From positions 1 to 39,661 of the forward strand of contig CAMATU010000008.1 of NCBI GenBank assembly GCA_945861225.1: DNA of 39,661 nt. The letters run 5' to 3'. This DNA comes from Klebsiella pneumoniae. GTDB lineage: Bacteria; Pseudomonadota; Gammaproteobacteria; Ga0077536. A program made the translations under genes and the position numbers. Positions 16,985 to 24,920 of the stretch are shown here, piece after piece. Under the pieces are notes generated by a model. That model was given only the letters and a program-made list of their open reading frames with translations, made no database searches and was not told where the DNA came from. How positions within the stretch are numbered: position 1 is the first letter of the stretch; each line of letters opens with the position of its first letter.

Positions 16985-17150
16985 TCTCTGAGAGCGAAAG
17001 CCGGGGCGCGCAGACCCGGAACCCAAGGGCGACAGAAGGACAAGAGGGATCCCGCTCGGGATATTTCCCCAGCTTTCGCTAGGGCTTCGGCTTTGACTGC
17101 AAATTTCGGGGTGACGGGGATAGCAGCTGTCGGTATCCCCAATGTCGCGC
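16985..17150. repeat. Extragenic repeat-like stretch with long inverted repeat
   Basis: Perfect 9-bp arms AGCGAAAGC (16993-17001) and GCTTTCGCT (17072-17080) enclose a GC-rich segment with further small palindromes such as ATCCCGCTCGGGAT. In one reverse frame it reads VTPKFAVKAEALAKAGEI and then CRPWVPGLRAPAFALRDDY. This looks like the widespread proteobacterial intergenic repeats that translate to AKAG and WVPGLR phrases. Only one copy is in the window, so repeat status is inferred from recall of that pattern. Confidence 0.45.
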
Positions 17151-17206
17151 CGAAGCATGCGTTTGTCTCACATACTGTGCGGGCGATTTAGAGATTAGCG
17201 CCCATC

Positions 17207-17680
17207 TCACACCGGTGTCGCAAGTAAGGTTTTCACGCGTGAGGTGTCGTACACCACCAAACGCTGCTTAAACTGCAACCCATCATCGGTGAACACGAGT
17301 TCGTCGTAATAGCTTCCCACCTGAAAGATCTCCGTGTCGCCCTCGCTCAGCGTTTGTACCACGATGTACGAAGACGCCACCTGGCAGCCCAGCGCGCTTT
17401 GTCCGGTCAACCGCACCCCCGAAAGTGCATGCCGATAGCGGTGGGGCTGAAAAATATTCGCTTTGCGCAATGAGAAAACACGATCACGCATCATTGCCTG
17501 GCTATCAAAGTAAACCAGTGGAATGGAATAGCCTTGCGCAAAATTCTCGCGCGATATCATTTTGTACTCGCCCGACTCGATGAACAGTAAGGGCCACTCC
17601 TCTAACCGATCTTCATCCAGACACGCACAGTACTCAGCGAACAACCGCTCAATGCGAAAATACAACTCACGCGCGTCCAT
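17207..17680 (-). CDS. Ring-hydroxylating dioxygenase beta subunit
   Basis: 157 residues from MDARELYFRIERLFAEYCACLDE. The ATG overlaps the alpha-subunit stop (TGATG), which favours coupling and decides the start over an in-frame ATG 12 codons upstream. It has the NTF2/SnoaL-like cone fold pattern of small dioxygenase subunits: WPLLFIESGEYKMISREN, then SLRKANIFQPHRYRHALSGVRL, and strands ending GLQFKQRLVVYDTSRVKTLL. These subunits are structural in alpha3beta3 hexamers. The closest pattern I recall is the NagH/AndAd type that pairs with salicylate 5-hydroxylase or anthranilate dioxygenase alpha subunits. Confidence 0.87.
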   Translation of the reverse strand: MDARELYFRIERLFAEYCACLDEDRLEEWPLLFIESGEYKMISRENFAQGYSIPLVYFDSQAMMRDRVFSLRKANIFQPHRYRHALSGVRLTGQSALGCQVASSYIVVQTLSEGDTEIFQVGSYYDELVFTDDGLQFKQRLVVYDTSRVKTLLATPV

Positions 17681-18921
17681 CACGCCCACCCCATCACGTG
17701 GCGGTAGCCGCTCCAAAAGCTGCGAATCATGTGCTCCGTGATCAAGCTGGTTTGTTGATCGAGCGCTGGATCGCCCATGCCGAGATACGACGCTGCCTCG
17801 TGCGGCGCCGAGGTGACTCCGCGTTGTACCAGTTCTGTGGCCTCGGTATCTTCCATGGAAATATAGCCCGCCGGACCCGCCAGATTCGCTTGCTTGTGAC
17901 GTAACGCCCGCAGTTCAGGATCGTCGTCCGCATAGCCAAAGAAATGAAAGACCAATTCAAATTCATCCACCTTCTTCGGCAGCACCTGGCGCACAGCGAG
18001 CGTGTTGTGGATTTGTTGAATGACGGTGCTCGGAAACAGGGTTTGAATATGATTGCTGGTCTGCTCTGCGAATTCCTGACGTACTTCGAGCATGCTCGGA
18101 TCATTGAGCTTAACCTGCTCTTGGTAGGTCGCGATGCCAGCCTGTTTGTACGCGTCGGCAGTGGCGTCGTCGGTGCGCGGGGTGCTGGTGATAATCGAAT
18201 GCAGGCCATGGCGAGCATCAATGATCGAGCGGCCTTGCATGTTAGAGCGATAAATATTGAAGGTGGTGTGAAATAAATGGAGCAGGCTCGCGTGATAGGG
18301 ATCTTTCACATTTTCGTAATAGAGCTTCCAGTTCGATTTCGCGTATTGGCGTGTGCAGCCGAGGTATTCAACGGGCTTATGGAAAATACGTGCGAGCCAC
18401 GGCAGCATTTCCGGCCCCAGATAATCGCTGAACGATTCTGCAGTCGCATCCAGAGTTCCAAACACCAAACCATGACATAGCTCAACGCGCACTGGCGGCA
18501 AAGCGTGTGCCGCCAAATCAAAATCGGCCGGCATGCCGGTTTGGGCATTCAAGCCGCCGCGAAAGGGCACGCCGCGTAACTGACCTTCCTGGGTGTAAGC
18601 CCATTGATGATAGACACAGGTGTGGCTGCGGGCGTTGCCGCGCAATTGACGACACACCAGGGCGCCCCGATGCGCGCAGCGGTTAATCCACGCGGCGAGT
18701 TTACCGGCAGCCGTTTGTGTGACGACGACTGGCGTGGTGCCGATATAGGTCGCTTTGAAATCTCCCGGCTTCTTAATTTCATCCGCGAGGGCCAGGAAGT
18801 GCCAGGTAGGTCCGCGGTAAATGCGTGCCTGCTCGCGTTCGAATACCGCCGGATCAGTGAACACCCAATAGGGGACAGTGTCGGTCTCGGTCCATTGTCG
18901 CGCGTGCTCCGAAGCGTTCAT
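17680..18921 (-). CDS. Rieske ring-hydroxylating dioxygenase alpha subunit
   Basis: 413 residues. Rieske [2Fe-2S] ligands are Cys82/His84 (CAHRG) and Cys102/His105 (CVYH). The mononuclear iron site follows as NVKDPYHASLLH with Asp207 bridging and His210/His215 binding iron. NWKLYYENVKDPYHASLLHLF resembles NagG/AndAc-type enzymes (salicylate 5-hydroxylase, anthranilate dioxygenase). It would hydroxylate an aromatic or unsaturated ring using O2 and electrons from a ferredoxin. With its beta subunit it forms a complete oxygenase, but no reductase lies next to it; the Rieske ferredoxin at 27595-27909 is a candidate partner. GAGGGG lies about 11 bases before the start. Confidence 0.93.
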   Translation of the reverse strand: MNASEHARQWTETDTVPYWVFTDPAVFEREQARIYRGPTWHFLALADEIKKPGDFKATYIGTTPVVVTQTAAGKLAAWINRCAHRGALVCRQLRGNARSHTCVYHQWAYTQEGQLRGVPFRGGLNAQTGMPADFDLAAHALPPVRVELCHGLVFGTLDATAESFSDYLGPEMLPWLARIFHKPVEYLGCTRQYAKSNWKLYYENVKDPYHASLLHLFHTTFNIYRSNMQGRSIIDARHGLHSIITSTPRTDDATADAYKQAGIATYQEQVKLNDPSMLEVRQEFAEQTSNHIQTLFPSTVIQQIHNTLAVRQVLPKKVDEFELVFHFFGYADDDPELRALRHKQANLAGPAGYISMEDTEATELVQRGVTSAPHEAASYLGMGDPALDQQTSLITEHMIRSFWSGYRHVMGWA

Positions 18922-19027
18922 GCGATTTGTCCCCCTCGGTTTTTTCCGCTTTTAAGGCATGTCCCTATATATCACGTGCGTGTGCATAGCGTCTTTCTGT
19001 TCGCAGCGATGAGGCCTACCCGCAAAC

Positions 19028-19447
19028 TCACTGCTTGTCAGGCGTAGTTAACGCAGTCTCATTGGAGTCCACGACAAAGGTCGTCAGTAAACTCGCCGGG
19101 TTCGAGGTGCTCGCGTTTTCGCTGACTCGATGTTTTTCGCCAGGCTCTTCGAAGAAGCTCTCGCCGGCCCGGTACACCTTAGGCGGCGCATCGCCCACCT
19201 GGCTGCGAATCTCACCGGTAAGCACATAGACGTAGATGAACGCCGACGCCGCATGGCTATGCGAAACAGAGCTGGCACCGGGGGCATAGTTCACCACGAC
19301 ACTGAGCAAGCTTTTGCCGGGGATATTCGAAATCTCGTGCCGGAATACCGGGGTTATCGTTTCCCGTTGCGGAGTGGCGGAATCGGCTAGCACTGCGAAT
19401 GACATGAGCGGCGCGCAGAGCGCCGCCAGTACGTATTTCCTGAACAT
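19028..19447 (-). CDS. Exported cupin-domain protein
   Basis: 139 residues from MFRKYVLAALC. This start is preferred because AAAGG lies 9 bases upstream, whereas it directly abuts the other ATG three codons earlier. The signal peptide (KYVLAALCAPLMSFAVLA) is followed by a single cupin: VVNYAPGASSVSHSHAASAFIYVYVLTGEI for motif 1 (His-x-His and downstream Gly) and RAGESFFEEPGEKHRVSEN for motif 2 with its His. It is probably a periplasmic metal-binding small-molecule sensor or enzyme. It closes the Rrf2/NDH-2-like operon, 39 bases after the flavoprotein. Related cupins often accompany oxidative stress genes; no substrate can be named. Confidence 0.85.
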   Translation of the reverse strand: MFRKYVLAALCAPLMSFAVLADSATPQRETITPVFRHEISNIPGKSLLSVVVNYAPGASSVSHSHAASAFIYVYVLTGEIRSQVGDAPPKVYRAGESFFEEPGEKHRVSENASTSNPASLLTTFVVDSNETALTTPDKQ

Positions 19448-19486
19448 GAGATTCATCCTTTGTATGTGGATTCGACGTTCTTGCGC

Positions 19487-20692
19487 TCAAATCGCCGGTG
19501 GCCACGGCGCATCGATATCGGCCGCCGCCAAGATCGCGTCGCGCGTCCCCGTTGGTGGGTAGATCCATTGGGTGTTAATCATCTGTTTGAGCTTTTTGCC
19601 CTCCGCGCCGGACATTTCGGGCACGCGATCCCAGCCTTGCGTGAGCAACGCGCCGGCTTCACCGAGGTCCAGGCACGTGACATAGACCGGTTGCCCGTAG
19701 GCACGCAGCGGCGTCCCGATCAGATCATGCGCTACGTTGTAACCCGCGAACTTGCCCATGGGGACCGCGTGCTGACAGGACATCAACGCGACATGGCTGT
19801 CATCGGTTTTAGCGTGCGCGATATCGCCCGCCGCGAACACGCCAGGCGCTCCCTTGACTCGTAAATTCTCGTCAACGACGAGGCGGCCTTGCCGGTCCAG
19901 CTCTGAATTCAGGGCTGATCCGAGGGGATTTGCGCGCAGACCGGCGGCGACGATCACCGTCGCAGTTTCAATTCGCGCGCCGCTCAAGAGCGTAATCGCG
20001 TCCTGCTCAATCTTCGCAATGCCGGCCCCAAGATACGTTTCAACTCGTGTCTCGCTGAGCGCGGCCTCCACGTGCGGGCGTGGATTGGCGCCGAGATCGG
20101 GGCCGACCACGCTGTCGCGTTCAATCAACAGCACGCGAGCCTTCTGCGCAGTCTCTGCATCACTGTGCACGCGAATGCGATTGCGCATTTCGGTCGCCAA
20201 TTCGATGCCGGTGAATCCAGCGCCCACGATCACGAATGTTAGGGCGCCGGGCCGGGCGGGCGCGCGGAGAACTTCGCGCAGGTGTTGGTCGAAGGCCTGA
20301 GCGGCCACGAAGGTATCGATACTGTGCGTGAACTCCGCGCCCGGAATTTCCAGGGGGCGCTGCTCGCTGCCTGCGGCAAGCACCAAGCGATCATATTTAA
20401 GTGGTTCCCGCTCACCCCCGCTGCCCGTCACGTGGACCGTGCGGTCCTGGTGGTCGATTGCGCTTACGTTGCCGATCTTCAACCGAACTCCAAGCGGTGA
20501 GAGTACCGGTGCAAATGGCGCGCGAAACTTCTCTGTGAACACTTCGTAGAGTCGCGGTCGCACCGTGAGATGGTCGTCGCGCGATATCAAGGTGATCCCG
20601 ACTTGCTCAGTGCTTCTAGCAATTTCCCGCGCTGCCACCAGCGCGGCCCACATGCCGGCAAACCCGCCGCCGACGATCACTATTTGCTTCAT
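19487..20692 (-). CDS. NDH-2-like FAD/NAD(P)H oxidoreductase
   Basis: 401 residues starting at MKQIVIVGGGFAGMW, with AGGAG 7 bases upstream. It has the two dinucleotide folds of type II NADH dehydrogenases: FAD motif VIVGGGFAGMWAAL, NAD motif FVIVGAGFTGIELATEM, and the FAD-closing GAPGVFAAGDIAHAK. QHAVPMGKFAGYNVAHDLIG near the C-terminus matches the quinone-site side of the family. NDH-2 enzymes pass electrons from NADH to quinone at the membrane without pumping; the same fold also serves soluble ferredoxin- or rubredoxin-linked reductases. It starts 17 bases after the Rrf2 gene, so the regulator probably controls it. Confidence 0.88.
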   Translation of the reverse strand: MKQIVIVGGGFAGMWAALVAAREIARSTEQVGITLISRDDHLTVRPRLYEVFTEKFRAPFAPVLSPLGVRLKIGNVSAIDHQDRTVHVTGSGGEREPLKYDRLVLAAGSEQRPLEIPGAEFTHSIDTFVAAQAFDQHLREVLRAPARPGALTFVIVGAGFTGIELATEMRNRIRVHSDAETAQKARVLLIERDSVVGPDLGANPRPHVEAALSETRVETYLGAGIAKIEQDAITLLSGARIETATVIVAAGLRANPLGSALNSELDRQGRLVVDENLRVKGAPGVFAAGDIAHAKTDDSHVALMSCQHAVPMGKFAGYNVAHDLIGTPLRAYGQPVYVTCLDLGEAGALLTQGWDRVPEMSGAEGKKLKQMINTQWIYPPTGTRDAILAAADIDAPWPPAI

Positions 20693-20709
20693 ACTCTGCT
20701 CCTGTGTGG

Positions 20710-21234
20710 TTAATTTGCGCGTCGACGCGACTTCGATGCTTGACGATTTTCGAACCAAGCGTTCATTTCAATAGAAAAAGTTTTGGGCATTTTATGGGCG
20801 ACGCCCTGCGCCAGTTCAGCTAAGCTGTGCCCGGCAAGGCTGCGCTTCATTGCTGTCTCTGCTTCCAGCATCACTTGGTGAATGCCACACAAACCTTTGG
20901 TCGCCCAGGTCGGAGGAGATCCGCGAAATAGCGCGCAGTTGCGCCGGATTTCTCTGCACTGGAATAGCGGCTTGGCGCCCTCCAGCGCCTCAATCACACT
21001 CAACACCGTGATGTCTTCTGCACGGCGCGCGAGACGATAGCCACCCTGCGCACCCTCGAGCGCGGTCACCAGGCCTGCGTTCTTCAGTTGAGTGAATAGC
21101 TTTGCAACATAAGACGGCGAGATACCCTGAATCTCGGCGAGATCAAGGCTGCTGACTTTCGCGGTGCTGGACGCATCCGCGAGATAGAGGAGGCAGTGCA
21201 GACCGTATTCCACACTTGCGCTATAGAGTGCCAT
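20710..21234 (-). CDS. Rrf2-family transcriptional regulator
   Basis: 174 residues with the N-terminal winged helix typical of Rrf2 proteins: MALYSASVEYGLHCLLYLAD, SSLDLAEIQGISPSYVAKLFTQLKNAGLV, GAQGGYRLARRAEDITVLSVIEALEG. Three cysteines follow in the sensor region, Cys93, Cys100 and Cys116 (FQCREIRRNC and GLCGIHQ). IscR and NsrR use Cys-x5-Cys-x5-Cys spacing, so this x6/x15 spacing is different, and whether it binds a cluster is open. It leads the operon with the NDH-2-like protein and cupin, suggesting redox or nitrosative sensing (inference). The ATG lacks a close Shine-Dalgarno sequence. Confidence 0.92.
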   Translation of the reverse strand: MALYSASVEYGLHCLLYLADASSTAKVSSLDLAEIQGISPSYVAKLFTQLKNAGLVTALEGAQGGYRLARRAEDITVLSVIEALEGAKPLFQCREIRRNCALFRGSPPTWATKGLCGIHQVMLEAETAMKRSLAGHSLAELAQGVAHKMPKTFSIEMNAWFENRQASKSRRRAN

Positions 21235-21236
21235 TT

Positions 21237-21272
21237 GTTTAACTCAGATAAAATCACTCCTAGTTAAACTAG
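21237..21272. promoter_or_regulatory. Candidate Rrf2 operator at the regulator's own promoter
   Basis: Just upstream of the Rrf2 ATG lie a perfect inverted repeat GTTTAACT (21237-21244) ... AGTTAAAC (21262-21269) and, overlapping it, the 13-bp palindrome CTAGTTAAACTAG (21260-21272). Rrf2 proteins bind such AT-rich dyads and often repress themselves. The position over the likely start of transcription fits autoregulation of the three-gene operon. Binding itself is inferred. Confidence 0.55.
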
Positions 21273-21429
21273 CAAAGCGAAAACGCTGGCGCAAGCTGCA
21301 GCGCGGGATCGTGGATTGTTTGGGTGCCCGTCTGCCTGCTGTCGCGAGGCTGCGCGCTAGCGTTAAGCGCGGCGCGGGGTGGCTGCGCAGGCGGCGCCGG
21401 GTTTGCCATCCAACGCTTCTCTTTTCACC

Positions 21430-22650
21430 TCACCACTCTCCATTAACCAAGCGGTTCACCACGTCAAATTGATGGCGACAGGTGATCTCGGGATCGGAGA
21501 AATTGATTTCCTTGAGCGCACCGGAACGCATCCCCGCTTGCGAACTCTCGCTGGTGGCAATGTCTTCGCGGAATGCGTCACGCAACAAACTCAAAGACTG
21601 AGTTTGCCCAATTAGTGCACCAGCGTTGGCCGGCGCGGGGAAATGCATAGTCGCTTCCCAGCGGGTGGTGTTCGCATCGAGGGGCCAAAATTCGTGAATA
21701 AAAAAGAAGCCGAGCGAGGTATCGAGCAGGAAGTTCGGGAAAATTCCATTGATGTCGAACGAGAAATGATCGTCATTTTCCGGATTGGTACCGGGGAAAT
21801 TCTTGCTGAGTCCCGCCTCGCCCTGGCTCAAAGACTCACCCATCTTGATGGCGAATTCTTCCGAGCGATGAATTTGGAACTCGGGATTGAAGGGGATCGT
21901 CAACGCTCGGTTGCGTTTGTAGAGGCGCACCGAGGAAGGTCGGCAATATGGATTCGCCTTGCCGGTGTAATAGGTGTTGATCGTGGCCGAGTGCACCGTG
22001 GCAACATGATAACCCTCTTGAAAGGCGTCGATGAACAGCTTCCAGTTGGCTTTCAGGGTTGCGCCCCAATGACCCGCCACGAGCATCTCTTCGAACGGAA
22101 ACGCGGCCAGCTGGATGCCGGTTTCGGCGAGCTGCTCGGCGAGTGTCTCGCGCGGCTGCTCATCGAAGTTTACGAACACGAAGCCCTTCCAAACCTCGCA
22201 ATGCACTTTCTGCAGATTGATCTTCGATTTATCGAGATCAAAGAACTGCGATTCATCGGCGACGTGCCGATTCTTGCCCTCGGTATCGTAAACCCAGCCA
22301 TGAAATTTGCAGGTGAAATATTTGCAATGACCCGCGCCCGCCGCAAGCGCGGTGCCACGGTGCCGGCACACGTTATGGAACGCCCGCACGCGGTTATCCG
22401 TGCCGCGCACTATGATGAGATTGGCGTTGAGAACTTCGAACACTCGCACATAAAAGTCGCCGGGACGCCCCAATTTCTCTGTGCGTCCAGCCAGCAGCCA
22501 CATGCGGCGGAAGATCGTGTCGCGTTCGCGCGCGAAATACGCGTCCGAGAGGTAGGGCTCGACGGAGACCGGGCCAGTCGACATCTCGGGATAACGCGCG
22601 CGGTAATTGCGCGTGCTCGACGCCAGATCCAATTTTTCTTCACGGCCCAT
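21430..22650 (-). CDS. Rieske non-haem iron oxygenase alpha subunit (module 1)
   Basis: 406 residues from the ATG at 22650, which GGAGG precedes at 6 bases; the upstream ATG overlaps that site. Rieske ligands are Cys95/His97 (CRHRG) and Cys114/His117 (CKFH). The iron site reads DAFQEGYHVATVH with His215/His220, and the acid before them is Glu212 where naphthalene dioxygenase has its bridging Asp. It is a paralogue of the product of 23603-24892, sharing RYP-GP-EPY, WKLFIDAFQEGYHV, HEFWP and LLRDAFRED. No beta subunit adjoins. It follows a small protein gene on the same strand, mirroring the second module. The substrate is unknown; ring or side-chain hydroxylation or demethylation is possible. 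Confidence 0.92.
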   Translation of the reverse strand: MGREEKLDLASSTRNYRARYPEMSTGPVSVEPYLSDAYFARERDTIFRRMWLLAGRTEKLGRPGDFYVRVFEVLNANLIIVRGTDNRVRAFHNVCRHRGTALAAGAGHCKYFTCKFHGWVYDTEGKNRHVADESQFFDLDKSKINLQKVHCEVWKGFVFVNFDEQPRETLAEQLAETGIQLAAFPFEEMLVAGHWGATLKANWKLFIDAFQEGYHVATVHSATINTYYTGKANPYCRPSSVRLYKRNRALTIPFNPEFQIHRSEEFAIKMGESLSQGEAGLSKNFPGTNPENDDHFSFDINGIFPNFLLDTSLGFFFIHEFWPLDANTTRWEATMHFPAPANAGALIGQTQSLSLLRDAFREDIATSESSQAGMRSGALKEINFSDPEITCRHQFDVVNRLVNGEW

Positions 22651-22691
22651 GGCTATCCTCCTCAATGATGTTGGATTGAATTTCGCGCTGG

Positions 22692-23048
22692 TTACGCGCG
22701 TGGGTCAATCACGCGATAACGTGGTGTGACAGGGAAGATTTGATACTTCTCATAAGCGACCGCGTCGGGTACGTCGGGACGCTGGTAGTACTCGATGGCG
22801 GGCGCCACCTCCATCGTCATCAACGCCAGCTCCAGCAAATTCGCCGCGGCACGGGGCAACGCATCTAACGGCAGTTCATTCAAATACAAGGTGATCCCCT
22901 CCAATTGCGGCATAAGCGCATCGTAGAATTCCTGCAAGCGCGCGAGCGGCTGTTGAGTCCGAAAAGCGTTGCGCGCATGCTCGGTTGCATGCGTCCAGGT
23001 GGGGACGAAGCGCGACAGTTCGGAGAAGCCAGGGGGTAATTCAAACAT
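22692..23048 (-). CDS. Small unrecognised Rieske-associated protein (module 1)
   Basis: 118 residues from MFELPPGFSELSRF, chosen because the paralogue at 23231 starts at the matching point; a GTG nine codons upstream is the alternative. Conserved features shared by the two are LPP-F--L-RF---W, ERARN-FR-Q-like segment, LDA-PR-AA-LL-L-LM-MEV-PA-E-Y and PDVP-A. Identity is about 45% by eye. It appears all-helical, with no cysteine or histidine cluster, no signal peptide and no known domain that I can name. It lies 41 bases before the Rieske gene on the same strand. A partner, stabilising or substrate-delivery subunit for that oxygenase is an inference from the repeated pairing. Confidence 0.8.
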   Translation of the reverse strand: MFELPPGFSELSRFVPTWTHATEHARNAFRTQQPLARLQEFYDALMPQLEGITLYLNELPLDALPRAAANLLELALMTMEVAPAIEYYQRPDVPDAVAYEKYQIFPVTPRYRVIDPRA

Positions 23049-23230
23049 AGCGAAATCTGCCGTGAGACGGTCCACGTCAGAGTATTAGCAACCGGCGTTC
23101 ACGGCAAGTGCAAATCCCTGAGGCCGCGCAGGCGGTGGGTGGTCGGACGCGTCCTATGTTGACAACCTTGCTCAGGAGAAACTACCGTCGGCTCTCTTAA
23201 CCTTCGTAGTCACTGTAGGTGCACGCCGCC
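23049..23230. promoter_or_regulatory. Divergent promoter region between the two modules
   Basis: This 182-base spacer separates the two oppositely oriented small-protein genes and must carry the start signals for both arms. A TTGACA hexamer lies at 23159-23164, oriented for the plus-strand arm, but the matching -10 region 17 bases on (CTACCG) is poor, so activation by a regulator is plausible. I see no clear operator palindrome and no regulator gene beside it. Confidence 0.4.
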
Positions 23231-23581
23231 ATGTCTATGTTGCCCCCCGAATTTGTCGATCTGGAACGCTTTGCGGCCGACTGGGCGCTGCCCTCGGAAC
23301 GCGCGCGAAATCAATTCCGTGTGCAGCGTTCGCTGCCCGAACTGGAAGACTATTACCAAACGATTTTCCCGCGCATGGATGCCCTGTGCGATTACATCGA
23401 TCAATTCTCGCTGGATGCGATGCCGCGCCCGGCAGCGCGCTTGCTCCAGCTCGGGCTCATGTTGATGGAGGTGGTGCCGGCAGTGGAAATCTATCGGGCA
23501 CCGGACGTCCCAAACGCGATTGTGCATGACCGGTTACGGATCCTCTCGCCGAACGATCCCGTCAAAATCCTCGATAACTAA
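23231..23581 (+). CDS. Small unrecognised Rieske-associated protein (module 2)
   Basis: 116 residues from MSMLPPEFVDLERFAADW; an in-frame GTG at 23219 and an ATG at 23237 are alternatives. It is the paralogue of 22692-23048 and shows the same blocks: LPPEF--LERF, ERARNQFRVQRSLPELEDYY, LDAMPRPAARLLQLGLMLMEVVPAVEIY and APDVPNAI. The conserved MEV-PA-E-Y-PDVP stretch is the best family marker. No named domain is recognised. It starts 21 bases before the second Rieske gene's ribosome binding region, so the two are likely one transcript. The repeated association suggests a dedicated partner of this oxygenase type. Confidence 0.82.
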   Translation: MSMLPPEFVDLERFAADWALPSERARNQFRVQRSLPELEDYYQTIFPRMDALCDYIDQFSLDAMPRPAARLLQLGLMLMEVVPAVEIYRAPDVPNAIVHDRLRILSPNDPVKILDN

Positions 23582-23602
23582 CTTGAATCCCAGGAGCCCG
23601 AC

Positions 23603-24892
23603 ATGAGTGCGAACCCGATCGAAACCAGAGAATCGCGCGCCAAACGACTGCCGGACTGGGCCAACCGTCGGCCGATCTCCGAACGTTATCCGCAGGTAGA
23701 CATGGGACCACTACCCATTGAACCGTATATTTCTGAGGAATTTTTCGAGGCCGAACGCGCGAAAATCTTCAAACGCATGTGGCTCTATGTAGGACGCGCC
23801 GAGCGGATCCCGAAGCCGGGAGATTATTTCACGCAGACCATCGAAGCGGTGCGCACCAAGAAAGAGGGGACCTACCCCTCATTCATCATCTGTCGGGATC
23901 AACACGGCGAGATCCGCGCGCACTACAACACCTGCCAGCACCGTGGCACCACCGTGGCCTGGGACGACCCTCAAACCTGGGACACGTCGCATCGTCGCTA
24001 CTTCGCGTGTCGTTTCCACGGTTGGGTGTACAACCCCGACGGGACGCTCAAATCGGTGCCGGATGAAAATCAATTTTGCAATCTGAACAAAGCCGAGCGC
24101 GGCTTGAAGCCTGTGCATTGCGCGGTGTGGAAGGACTTCATATTCATCAACGTGGATCCTGCGCCGCGCCAGACTTTGTTGGAACAGATCAAACCGCATG
24201 CTGAGTTGTTAAAAGACTTTCCGTTCGAACGGATCCGCAAACGCGGAATTTGGACCGCCACCGTGGACGTCAACTGGAAAGTCGCCGTTGACGCCTTCCA
24301 GGAGGGCTACCATGTCAACACCGTGCATGCCTCGACTTTGCCTGAAGCGTTCAACGGCCCGTTGAACCCGAACTGTCGCCCGACTTCAATCCGTATCTTC
24401 CCCGATGGGAATCGCTCAGTGACTTTCATGGTCTCGCCAGATTTCACACCTCCGGAAGTCGAAAAATGGGTGCGCCAGCGCGGCTCGAGCTGGTATGCCT
24501 CTGGCGGCGGTGACTCGACGAAGGCTTATCCTGGCGTGAATCCAGATCAGGACCCGTTCTACGCTTTCGACTGCCACGGGTTTTTCCCGAACATGCTGGT
24601 AGATCCGTTTGTCGGTGGCTACTACGGTCACGAGTTCTGGCCGATCTCAGTCAACAAAACGCGCTGGATTGGCAGCATCAACTTTGTGGATGCACAAAAG
24701 CCCAGCGATTTGATTGCCAACGAACACGGCAAGACCTTGCTGCGCGATGCCTTCCGCGAGGACACTGTGACGTTGGACGCAACCCAGGTCGGTCTGGAGT
24801 CTGGTGCGATCACTTCAACGATTCTGTGCGACGGCGAAATGGCCCCGCGCCATCTCTATAACTCGGTGGTGGAGATGGTGAATCGCGATTAA
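23603..24892 (+). CDS. Rieske non-haem iron oxygenase alpha subunit (module 2)
   Basis: 429 residues with CAGGAG 8 bases before the ATG. Rieske ligands are Cys111/His113 (CQHRG) and Cys136/His139 (CRFH). The 22 residues between the pairs are six more than in its paralogue, caused by an insert around WDDPQTWDTSHRR, so the cluster loop is enlarged. The iron site is DAFQEGYHVNTVH with Glu234, His237 and His242. A second small expansion (RTKKEGTYPS) lies in the strand before the cluster. There is no beta subunit. It follows the small partner gene and precedes the cytochrome c/propeller gene by 28 bases, likely one operon. The substrate is unknown. Confidence 0.92.
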   Translation: MSANPIETRESRAKRLPDWANRRPISERYPQVDMGPLPIEPYISEEFFEAERAKIFKRMWLYVGRAERIPKPGDYFTQTIEAVRTKKEGTYPSFIICRDQHGEIRAHYNTCQHRGTTVAWDDPQTWDTSHRRYFACRFHGWVYNPDGTLKSVPDENQFCNLNKAERGLKPVHCAVWKDFIFINVDPAPRQTLLEQIKPHAELLKDFPFERIRKRGIWTATVDVNWKVAVDAFQEGYHVNTVHASTLPEAFNGPLNPNCRPTSIRIFPDGNRSVTFMVSPDFTPPEVEKWVRQRGSSWYASGGGDSTKAYPGVNPDQDPFYAFDCHGFFPNMLVDPFVGGYYGHEFWPISVNKTRWIGSINFVDAQKPSDLIANEHGKTLLRDAFREDTVTLDATQVGLESGAITSTILCDGEMAPRHLYNSVVEMVNRD

Positions 24893-24920
24893 CGCCTACC
24901 TGAAATTCGAGGTCTCTCGC

